64,000 bases of DNA from Gnetum montanum (taxonomy: Eukaryota; Streptophyta; Gnetopsida; Gnetales; Gnetaceae). Location: contig MNCI01007958.1 in assembly GCA_015680685.1 (NCBI GenBank), positions 125,903-189,902 on the forward strand, read 5' to 3'. Both the position numbers and the translations under genes were made by a program. The notes below the pieces were generated by a model. It ran no database searches. It worked only from the letters and a program-made list of their open reading frames with translations, and was not told the origin of the DNA. Positions 55,219 to 64,000 of this stretch are shown here, piece by piece. How positions within the stretch are numbered: the stretch's first letter is position 1; each line of letters opens with the position of its first letter.

Positions 55219-56655
55219 CTAATACAACATAAGATCTTATTTAGCAAACCTTAATAGAAGTCTAATATTGCACAAAAATAGAGCTAGAAGGGCATCCTAG
55301 AAAAATCTCAAAATTAAATGCCAAGTGCAATACTATCTAAATAATTAGCTAAGTAACTAAAAAAAATGGGAAGAAATGAACTCACATGATTAAAACAAGA
55401 TCCATCCCAACTTTCTAAGCCTTGGGTAAAACATGTTTTTCCAACTATGTAGGCTCAAAACCCACTAGAGGATGTTGGGGAATCATTGTTTGTTACCACT
55501 AAGCATTTTAGTAGTATGTGTTATCCTTCCCCTAATAGCATAGGGACTGAACCCCAAGTTGCCCATGGGAATGTTGAAAAAGCCAAGAAGTTATGCACTA
55601 AAGTTGACAAGGTAGTTGGTGCAAAGTTGAAGAGGCCTATGGTTGAGGAGACAACACTAATTGTTGAGGAGCCTACGAAGAAGAGGCTCATTGTGAGACT
55701 TGGCTAGGTGCACCATCCAGTTATAGGTATGCTCTACTTCTATTATTTCATTTAAGTTATTTTGCAATTATATTTTATGTTATATGGTCATGTTGTTTTT
55801 TCTTTTTTTATTTAAGGCAAAATACGCTAAGTTATTCTACGTTTTGTCTTCCTTGTTCTTCTAGGTAAATAACAAGAATTGGTAGCATAGGTAGTAGCAG
55901 TAGAGGTGAAACAAAAATACCTAAAGGAGGAGGATCTGAAATGGAATTAGGATGAAGGACTATTCAATGCCACATTGGATGACCTCGATGCTTTATTTCA
56001 TGATTCATAGCTAGGTGAACCTTCTATTATCATCAGCTTCCAGGTACTTGTGAATTTTGTTTTAGATGTTGCATTTTGTAGTTTCATGTTTGAACTTGTT
56101 TGTACCATTAAACTATGCTCATGCTTGTTGTAGCTCATGAAACTCAATCAGGTGCTTCCACCTCTACATTTCAAATGAAACCATGGGTGGAGGTTCCAAA
56201 CATGACGAAGTTCATGCAAGGGATGGCCCAAGACATGATTGATCGATTGCAATAGATTGCTCCCAATGTTGGTGAGAACCTTAGCTTGTTTTGCTTTAAT
56301 TGTTTTATTGTTGTTGCATTTTTTTCTCATATGAATTTTATGGCTATATGGTTTAAATAGTTTAAAGTATTTTTGGTTATTTTGTTATTCGTTGTTTGCT
56401 AGTCTTATGAGTTTTTGCTAGTCTTATTTTTGGTTATTTTGTTATTCGTTGTATTACTTGTAGTGTCAAAGGTTGAATGGGATCCTAGTCGTGTTGTTGA
56501 AATTGATGAGCTACCCAACCTATCACCTAAAGTAGAAAATGTGTCATGAAGGTTGTATGAAAGTACCACTAAATGTGCACTCTCATGTGTTAGAACCTTG
56601 TGGAAATGCTAATGTTCCAAGAGTTCCTAGGGAAATGAGTTGTAGCATTGGAAAG
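55219..56655 (+). other. unassigned DNA with short ORF blocks split by intron-like T-rich spacers
   Basis: Block a (55,486-55,707) is open and Lys/Glu/Val-rich (E-E-P-T-K-K-R-L-I-V-R-L). Block b (about 55,890-56,040) reads L-F-N-A-T-L-D-D-L-D-A-L-F. Block c (about 56,150-56,270) reads K-P-W-V-E-V-P-N-M-T-K-F. Block d (about 56,464-56,550) reads V-E-W-D-P-S-R-V-V-E-I. The spacers between them start GT, are T-rich and end in TAG or CAG, like plant introns. TAG stops lie in blocks a, b and c. I do not recognise the protein. A decayed DNA transposon gene or host gene fragment are both possible. Confidence 0.35.
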
Positions 56656-57550
56656 TGATAAATCATATTTTGTAGTGCTCCAATATCATAGCTACGATGC
56701 TAGGTATCTGATATCAAAGCTGTGATATCAGGTATTTGTTATTGGGCCCTAAGATGTGATGTCAAATATCAGATCTCGTAGGGTATGTGTTGACCTATAA
56801 ATATAGCACTTGGGAGCATGGTTTCCATATATTTTTTTTCATAGCATAGTAGAGCTCTTGTAGGTTTTTTTCTAGGGTTAGAATATTTTCCATGGTGCCT
56901 GTAGTAGGAGTCATTAAGTGTACATATCTTTATTTGAGCATTGTTGTACCTGAGCACGGCAATGTGTGTGGCAATAAAGATGAGCTTTTTAATCAAACCT
57001 TGCATTACCTTGGCTAGATTAAATATTTTATTCATGCAATTAATGTTTTATGCAATTTCATTTAATATTGTCAAGTAATTAAGCTAAAGTAATCTAGTTT
57101 GATTAAATAGAATTAATTAAGCACATAAGTACAACAGCTTCGAGCATGCGTATGACTTTTGGTAATCCTAGCAGTGCTTAACATTTGGTAACCTAGCAAT
57201 AGTATACGTGTTCAAGATGTGCACAGAAAGTGGGACCCTATACTTATGTTAGGATAGTTAGTTATTGATTAGCAATTAGATTAGTTAAATTGGTTCATAA
57301 ATTAAGTATCAACTTGTTCTTAATTGTAGACAAATAAAATACAAAATAATAAAAATCATGTGCCTCAATTACACTTAACCATACAATTAAGCTCCATAAG
57401 TGTAGTTGAGAAGACAACGATTGTCACAATTAGATTGCACGTCATGGAACCAGTGTACTTAGGAACGTAAGGTCTACGAAATTCAACCAAATTGTGTGTG
57501 AATGCTTGTGATTTGTATGGTTGGGTGTAGGAATACCTCTTTGCTCATCA
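56656..57550 (+). repeat. element W 5' LTR
   Basis: 895 bp. TATAAATA lies at 56,796-56,803, preceded by a cluster of ATATCA/TGATATC repeats. The block GGTAATCCTAGCA and the end TTGCTCATCA align with the element Y LTRs. It is diverged but clearly related. Confidence 0.7.
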
Positions 57551-57571
57551 TTGGAATTATTGCTGGGAACC
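57551..57571 (+). other. element W primer binding site, degenerate
   Basis: TTGGAATTATTGCTGGGAACC lies where element Y has TTGGCACCATTGCC, next to the LTR end. It is a decayed form of the same site. Confidence 0.45.
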
Positions 57572-57699
57572 TTTTGTTATTACATGTGCTATTTAGGACT
57601 TAGTGAAAAATTATTTAAGATTGTTGAATCATATCATATATTAAAGTAACTACAACTAATTTAATAAGCACACTACGTTTTTATTTTCTAACACAAGAC

Positions 57700-60120
57700 G
57701 TATGCTTCTCGTAGGAGTGATTCTTCATCTAAGTTTGATGGAGTACATCAGCAGGTGCCCCAATAATACAAAGTGGTCTATGCTCATCCTAATGAGTATG
57801 TACCTAATTTGACCTTCATCCTACACTAGGATGAACTACTACGATGGCAAGACATGGAGAGCAACATTGTGTTGCCACTCGATCGATCCATTCCTATGAT
57901 GCTCCAACCAACTCTTATACGATTGGGTCTCGAAGGACTTTATGTTGAGTATGTTGTGTAGGATAGTGACACTAGGGATTATCATCCCACTAAGGCACAA
58001 CATCTATGGGATGGATAGCTAGAATAGTGCTATGAATCTATGAAGGGGAAGTGGTTCAATTATTTTCCATACCTACTGTACCACAAAGATGGTGGAAAAC
58101 CCTTCTTTAGGGGGTTTTCATTCAACAAAACTCTTCTCTTTGACTTTGGTGAAGGAGGTGAAAACCAAAACCTATAGTCCACAATCCATGATATGGGTTT
58201 TCGCAAAAATGGATCTAATGACAAAGGAGGATCCAAGGAGAAGAGTAAGGGCAGGATTGCATATAAGAAACATGATCATGATTGTGGCTGTGACCACTGA
58301 AGAGGGGGTAGTAAGCACCATGATGATGGTAGTCCTCCTTCCTCTTCACCTTCATCATAATCTTCTTTCTCTTTTGGCTTTAAATGTAATTGTAGGGGAT
58401 GCAATCATAATGGAGGTGACTGATGAGACTGAGATGATCATAGGGACCATCAGCCAAGTCAAGACTTGAGGTGGAAGCATTCAAGAGAGACTCGTTGCCA
58501 TGAACGAAGGGGTAGCAGAGGGCATCATAGGCACTAGAATCATGGCCTCGATGAGCTTTTGCTTACTACTTGAAGCATGCTAAACATTGTAGAGGTAGTG
58601 AGAATTCCTACAAGGTAAATTAGGGATAGTCAAATCAAGAGGTTAGACATGAGCAATATCCCTAGGTTTGAAGGGGAATATAACTTAGATCCACAGAATC
58701 ATCTTCAAGCTTTTCATGATGGCTGTGCCTTGAAAAATATAGAAAATGATTAGCAAAAGCTTAAGTTATTCCCCAAGATACTCATTAAAGAAGTAGAAAG
58801 CTGGTATCGATTCTTAAAACCAAAATCCATCAGACAGTGGAGTACAATGCTCAAATTTTTCAATGAAAAATATTAGATGTACTCCTAGTGTCCAACTTGA
58901 GGAGGTAGATCTAAGGATAAAAGCAAGAGACACATGAACCCTTGGATGTTGCCATGGGCCAATACTATTCCTAATTGCACAGATTTCCTGGCCATGGTTA
59001 TTCTCAGTTGGAACAACTTCACCACATTGTAGATGGGCTCTGATTAAGAATGAGCAGAACTCTTAGCATCTATGCCCAAGGGTGATTGTTAGAATTAAGA
59101 GTCCATCAGACCCAAATGCTAATTGAGTAGGTAGCAAAAGAAGAAGGAGAGTTGAGAAAATGTGAAAGTGCTGAAGAATATAACCATGATCCTTCCATTT
59201 TTAGGAGGGAGGTTCAATTATGTAATAGTGAGGAGGAATCATTACTTGATGAGGTGGTGAACTATAAGACCTTATCGATTCAAAAATACACTTCTAAAAT
59301 TTCAGCTAAGGTAGATACATTATGGGACTCTATGAATAGCAGATTTCAAGTTGTTTTGAAAATTGTTGAAAAGTCCAAGTAATAAGGTAGTGGTCATGAT
59401 TGCAAGATGTGAAAGGAAGTTGAACATGCGAATCAAAGGAGTAAGGGAAAAATTGTTGTAATAGAGGGAGTTGCAGAAATTGAATGAGATGATGATGGTG
59501 GGTGTGACATCTGCCAGTATGAACATCCTAAAGGATGTTGCTCCATTGTTTCACACTTACAAGAGTTTAGGGTGTACACTTTAAATTCACAACTAGCAAG
59601 AAGGCAAACACCTAGAAGATTACCTTATCCTCATAGCAACCCTAGGTAGTTCCATTAGCAACAATAGTATTATCCAGGTGGAACTCCACCGCAATCATAC
59701 AATTAGTATAAATAGTGGTAGTAACCACAATCATGGGTGCTACCACTGCTAAGGTAGCAATATACAAGTAGTATAAATAGTGGCAGTAACCACAATCATG
59801 GGCACTACCACTACTAAGGTAGTAATACCCTTATAGACAACCTAATCCATATGGGTATTATGTTCAGAAACCCCTGTCTCCACATCACTCTTCCAATGTC
59901 ATTTCTACTTTCTAACATCACTACTACCCTCTTGAATATTATCGAACTCATTCTCCACATTCAAGAAGGGATAATACCTTTTATTCTTATCCTCCTCTTA
60001 TTCCTCCATCCTGAACATAGCTACTGCCTACTCCATCTATGTAGGGTGAACTTCCAACCTAACTGTAGCAATGCAATGCTACAAGGGCTATTAATCTACC
60101 ACCAATTCATCAACTGAGTG
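57700..60120 (+). pseudogene. element W gag
   Basis: The N-terminal part (57,700-58,560) is shifted several times; the frame open at 58,089-58,469 is probably a shadow. The core is read at about 58,650-58,875 with S-N-I-P-R-F-E-G-E-Y, H-L-Q-A-F-H-D-G-C and Q-W-S-T-M, matching element Y. A zinc-knuckle-like C-D-I-C-Q-Y-E-H-P-K-G-C is at about 59,508. The tail is Pro/Tyr/Gln-rich with a 65 bp tandem duplication (59,705-59,834). Multiple stops are present. Confidence 0.6.
59705..59834. repeat. tandem duplication, two 65 bp units in gag
   Basis: AGTATAAATAGTGG begins at 59,705 and 59,770. Each unit includes CACAATCATGGG and CTACCACT. Sixty-five is not a multiple of three, so the second unit is read in a different frame. 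Confidence 0.8.
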
Positions 60121-60215
60121 GTTTGGATAATAGAACATGAAAAAGATCCTTTTTTCTTCCCAATAGTCCACCTAAGCCCTCACATATACATGTAGTTGGC
60201 AACCTTGCTTGTCCA

Positions 60216-60780
60216 TTGTTCTTTATATTAAATTCCTTCGAGTCTGCTTCAAACCAAATACCACCCAAGATTCATACTATTATGCTTACTCATGCCATAT
60301 TTGATTGGATCCATGCTAGGAAGCTTCCCAAGAAATTAGTTGATCCTAGAAGTCCTCTTATTTATTTGCATATTGCTAGGAATGAATCGTGTAAAGCTCT
60401 TCTTGATTCAGGTTCTGGTATTAACTTAATTTCTCATGAGATGTATACTGCATGAAACTTGCCCCCTCTCAAGATGAGCAATATCAAATTAGAATTGGTA
60501 GACTAGTCCATCATTGTTTCATTGGGACTGGTAGAGGAAATTATGACCACTGTCTATGAATGGTCTTATCCTACTAATTTCCTAGTAATCAAGGTAAAGA
60601 ACTGTAAAGGGGACTTCCCAATTATCATGGAAAGGGCATGGCTAGGCACCGTTGATGCAAGAATAGACATCAAAGATTTTTCCCTGTAAATATCTAAGGA
60701 AAATGTATTTGGAAAGATCAAGAAGAAGCAAGTTCCATGTATCACGTACAATGATACAGGGTGCAATTACATGCAGAAAC
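60216..60780 (+). pseudogene. element W protease
   Basis: Retropepsin-like. L-L-D-S-G-S-G-I-N-L-I-S has the catalytic D-S-G at 60,405-60,413. E-R-A-W-L-G-T-V-D-A (usual G-R-P-W-L) is at about 60,630. It is open at 60,216-60,455, with stops after. It would process the polyprotein. Confidence 0.65.
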
Positions 60781-61299
60781 TCTAGTCCATTAAATGAGCA
60801 TCCATTTCCACATGTAAGCAATGTGCACCTAAAGTAGATATCCAAAGGTGTTTGTACACAACAGCCGCATAACAGAAGGACATCCAGTGGTTGACCATTG
60901 ATTTTGAATGTAGCACACTTTGCATGGAACCTACTAAGAGCTTGACATGTGCTTATGTCATACGCATGGATGAAATAGAGCAAGTTCATCACCAACTCTT
61001 TGATAATGCAAATGATGATACCTATTGGGGAGAGTTGGAAATTCTTGAAAATTTTAAATAAGAGCCCCTTGAGTTAAAAACTCTACTTGTCAATGTGAAA
61101 TATGCATTCTTAAAAAATGGGAATCTGGTAATAATCAATGAAAATATTGCTTCTAAACAGAAATAGATGCTATTGAATGTGGTTGAAAAATGGTCAATAG
61201 ACTTTTCTTGGTCATATCTTGAACTCACAGGGATTGATCCTAAGATATGTTAGCATTGTATCTACACCAACTCGGCCATGAAGCCAAAGAGGCAGTTAC

Positions 61300-62560
61300 A
61301 TAGGTAATTGAACCCCAAATTGAAGCAGATCATTAAGGAGGAAATTAAACAATTCCTCAAGGTGGGGTTTATCTATCTCATTATGGATAGTGAGTGGGTC
61401 AATCCACTCATGATTGTGCCAAAGAAAGGTGGCAAGTGGTGGGTTTGCATCGATTTTCGGCTATCGAACATGGCAACATTCAAGGACCATTTTCTGTTGC
61501 AATTTGTTGATTAGGTGTTGGACACCATATCTAGGCATTGTTATTATAGTTTTTTGGATGGTTATAGTGGCTATAACCAAATTGAAATTGTGCCCAAGGA
61601 CCAGGCCAAAACAATATTCATGAGCCCTTGGGGGATCTTTGCATATCGTAATATGCCTTTTGGTTTGTGTAATGCCCCTGCTACATTTCAATGCCTGGTC
61701 CTTAGCATTTTTGAATAGAAAATTGGTAATGGGATAGAAGTCTTTATGGATGACTTCTCTACCTATGGGGCTACATTTGAGCAAGCCCTGGATTGCCTTG
61801 AGCAAGTATTGAAAAGATGTGTTGAAACAAACCTTAGGCTTAATTGGAAAAAAGAGTCATCTGATGGTCCAAGAGGGCATTGTACCAGGGGATAGAATAT
61901 CACAAGTAGGAATTGAGGTCACTTGCAAAAAAATAAGGATCATCCAAGGAATTATGTGCCAACTAGAAACCATCAAAGATGTTTGGTCATTCCTTAAACA
62001 TATTGGCTACTAATAGCGATTCATAGAGAATTTTAGTAAGATTGCAAAATTGTTGGTTGAATTGACAAAGAAAGATGCTCCATTTTTCTATACTAAGGAA
62101 TGTGAAAAAGCATTTCAACAATTGAAGAAGAAACTTGTAGAAACTCCAATTCTACAAGCACCTGACTAGTCTAGACCATTTCATGTTATGGCGAATGCAT
62201 TCAAATTACACATTGGGAGTTGTGCTTACATAGTTGGATGACAAGAAACATCCATATTACGTCCACTACACAAGCTGAAGCATTATGGATGCACAAGTGA
62301 ACTACACCATCACAGAAAAAGAATTAATGGTAGTGGTGTTTATTTTGGAAAAGTTCAAGCATTATGTTCTTGGATACAAAGTGTTTGTGCACACAAACCA
62401 TAGTGTGATCCACTTCCTTATGAATAAGCCAACGGTGAGCCCCTATGTCACATGGTGGCTAGTGATCCTATAGTAATTTGATCTTACAATGGTAGATCAA
62501 AAAGGAATTGAGAATGTGATTGCTGATCATCCATCTCAATTGCAATGGGACAACAAAGAA
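61300..62560 (+). pseudogene. element W reverse transcriptase and RNase H
   Basis: RT reads K-K-G-G-K-W-W-V-C-I-D, F-L-D-G-Y-S-G-Y-N-Q-I, F-G-L-C-N-A-P-A-T-F-Q and the active site F-M-D-D at 61,743-61,754. TAG replaces Gln at about 61,513. The connection domain follows with H-I-G-Y. RNase H is broken at the start (P-D-stop-S-R-P-F, TAG at 62,167 for Trp) and open at 62,285-62,473 with T-I-T-E-K-E-L and Y-K-V-F-V-H-T-N-H, where the usual T-D-H is T-N-H. Confidence 0.75.
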
Positions 62561-62739
62561 GAGGAAGGCCCACTATCTGATCTATATCTTGATGAACTCC
62601 TTTTTTCCAGGGCTATAATTGAACAATTGTCAACTAAGCCTAAATGGTATGATGGAATTCTTACTTATCTTCTCACTCAAGAGATGCCACAAGGGTTAGA
62701 CCACTGAAAGAAACAATAGTTTCTTCACTAGGTAAAATG

Positions 62740-63900
62740 CTTCATGGAGATCAATGGACACTTCTACAAGGTGTGCATTGATGGCCTAGTTCATTGGTGT
62801 GTCCTTGATGCTGATCAACTACGCATTCTCCAGGATGCTCATCAAGGTCCTTGTGGGGGCCAGTATGCTGGGAGATGCATGGCCATTAAAATCATGATGG
62901 CAGGGTATTATTGGCCAACAATCTTTAGGGATGCTCATCAATTTGTCCACTCTTCTAAACATTGCCAACAAGATGGTCGAATGACTACTTAAATGGAGGA
63001 ACCTCAATAGTGGATCCAACCATTGGAACCCTTCAACATTTGGGGCATTGATTTCATGGGTCCCATCATGCCCATGTCAAATGGAAAGGCATACATCATA
63101 GTCAATATTAACTATTATATGAAATGGGCAGAAGCAAAAACTGTTACTGACAGTACATTTTCTACTAGTACTCGGTTTGTATAATAGAATGTTGTAAATA
63201 GGTTTGGTATGCCACATGCATTAAATTTAACAATAGAATACACTTTATAGGCACTACCTTTTGAAAGCTTATGCAATGCTTGGGGGTTGAACATAAAGTA
63301 ATAACACCCTACCACCCCCAAGCCAATGGTCAAGCTAAGGTCACAGACAGGAAAATTACAAAGATTCTAACAAGAATTATTAGCAAATATAGGAGATACT
63401 AGAGCAAAAAACCTAATGATGCCCTCTAGGCCTATCACTCGACATGGAAACTCCTTATAGGCTACTCTCCCTATGAGATGGTGTACAAAAAATTACCAAC
63501 ACTTCCTATTTAATTAGAGCTCCGTACACTTTCAACAAGCTATGACTTTGACCTTAACTTAAGTTTAGCATAAAAAGAAAGATTAATGAATCTCAACTTG
63601 TTAGACAAAAGTCTATTAGTAGTTCCATCATCTAACAAGTTACACAAGGCATTCAACAAAGAGTGCCATGACCTTAGAATTAGGATAGTCAGATTTCAAT
63701 TGGGAGATGAGGTCCTCTACTAGAACCCCACACACGTACCTCAATGAACTAAATTCTAGACATTGTGGAAAGGACCTTATATAATTTATGAAACTTTCCC
63801 TTATAGGATCATGTTGATCTACAAACTTGAGAACCTGGACAAGAAATAGCTGGTCAACATACAACAAGTCAAGCCTTTCAATGAGCCAAAGTAAGCTAGT
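62740..63900 (+). pseudogene. element W integrase
   Basis: The N-terminal zinc-binding part is read at 62,840-62,990 with H-Q-G-P-C-G-G, G-Y-Y-W-P-T-I and S-K-H-C-Q-Q-D; the first His and the second Cys of the zinc set are changed or displaced. The core reads F-N-I-W-G-I-D-F-M-G at about 63,035 and Y-M-K-W-A-E-A. The Asp of the second motif lies in a damaged stretch near 63,220. The region P-Y-H-P-Q-A-N-G-Q follows at about 63,315. TAG stops stand for Trp in Y-W-S-K (63,400) and A-L-W-A-Y-H (63,427). The chromodomain-free tail continues to about 63,890. Confidence 0.65.
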
Positions 63901-64000
63901 GTAATAAGCACCTCATTGGATGGACAACCATGCTCAATCTTTTGGATCTCCTCCTTTTAACTTAGTCATGGGGAATATGGCCATCCATGCTAACTGTAGA

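Larger units (their letters stand above)
56656..64000 (+). mobile_element. element W: Gypsy LTR retrotransposon, 5' part, runs off the window
   Basis: A 5' LTR (56,656-57,550), primer site, gag, protease, reverse transcriptase, RNase H and integrase follow in Ty3/gypsy order. The LTR ends (TGATAAATCAT ... GCTCATCA) and gag blocks match element Y, so it is the pol-bearing relative of Y. Stops are frequent, often TAG at expected Trp or Gln. The 3' LTR is outside, so the target duplication cannot be tested. Confidence 0.8.

Noticed and set aside
58089-58469. Plus-strand 126-codon ORF as a separate gene
   Set aside because: It lies inside the shifted N-terminal gag of element W, where another frame gives the more gag-like reading, and it shows no domain.
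1-64000. CRISPR array, bacterial operon or rRNA genes
   Set aside because: No regularly spaced repeats with unique spacers, no ribosome-binding-site-led gene strings and no rRNA motifs; all features are of plant nuclear type.

Overview
This is nuclear DNA of a large-genome seed plant, most likely a conifer or other gymnosperm (inference). It is dominated by old, nested and stop-riddled retrotransposons. No rRNA gene, intact tRNA gene or bacterial-type signal was seen. The one recognisable host gene sits in very long, transposon-filled introns.

Left third (1-21,460). A minus-strand gene resembling plant NIPA9, a DUF803-family magnesium transporter, has exon 1 at 21,190-21,080 and exon 2 at 9,444-9,346. 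Both are open, join in phase 0, and give the first 70 residues. Later exons must lie beyond base 1. Intron 1 is 11.6 kb, of which only about 0.9 kb looks native. The rest is a probable Copia LTR (9.88-10.38 kb), a LINE with an inverted 5' part (10.38-13.61 kb) and a pol-less SIRE-like Copia element (13.6-20.6 kb). The visible part of intron 2 holds a 6.3 kb L1-like LINE (282-6,586) with a 10 bp target duplication.

Middle (21.5-38.9 kb). After about 1.5 kb of upstream DNA there is a minus-strand Gypsy nest. Element Z (protease remnant, accessory coiled-coil ORF, probable LTR) is split by element Y (24,533-34,652; TSD CTTTA on +). Y has both LTRs, a PBS and gag, no pol, and the same kind of accessory ORF. 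Y was in turn hit by a solo LTR of its own family in the opposite orientation (29,421-30,356; TSD TTGGG).

Right part (38.9-64 kb). A 16.3 kb Athila-like Gypsy element (38,873-55,213; TSD CTTTT) carries gag, protease, reverse transcriptase, RNase H and integrase. It is interrupted by a 5.7 kb LINE (46,894-52,622) with a 19 bp target duplication. After 1.4 kb of unassigned, intron-like DNA, another Gypsy element, W, starts at 56,656 and runs off the window with gag-pol. W has the same gag and LTR type as Y, so W-like elements are candidate helpers for Y.

Recurring themes are pol-less elements that keep gag plus an accessory ORF, the same accessory-ORF style in LINE, Copia and Gypsy elements, LTR promoter regions with diverged palindromic arrays, and TAG stops at expected Trp or Gln codons that fit decay of CHG-methylated cytosines. 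All boundaries and identities come from reading the sequence, with no database search.
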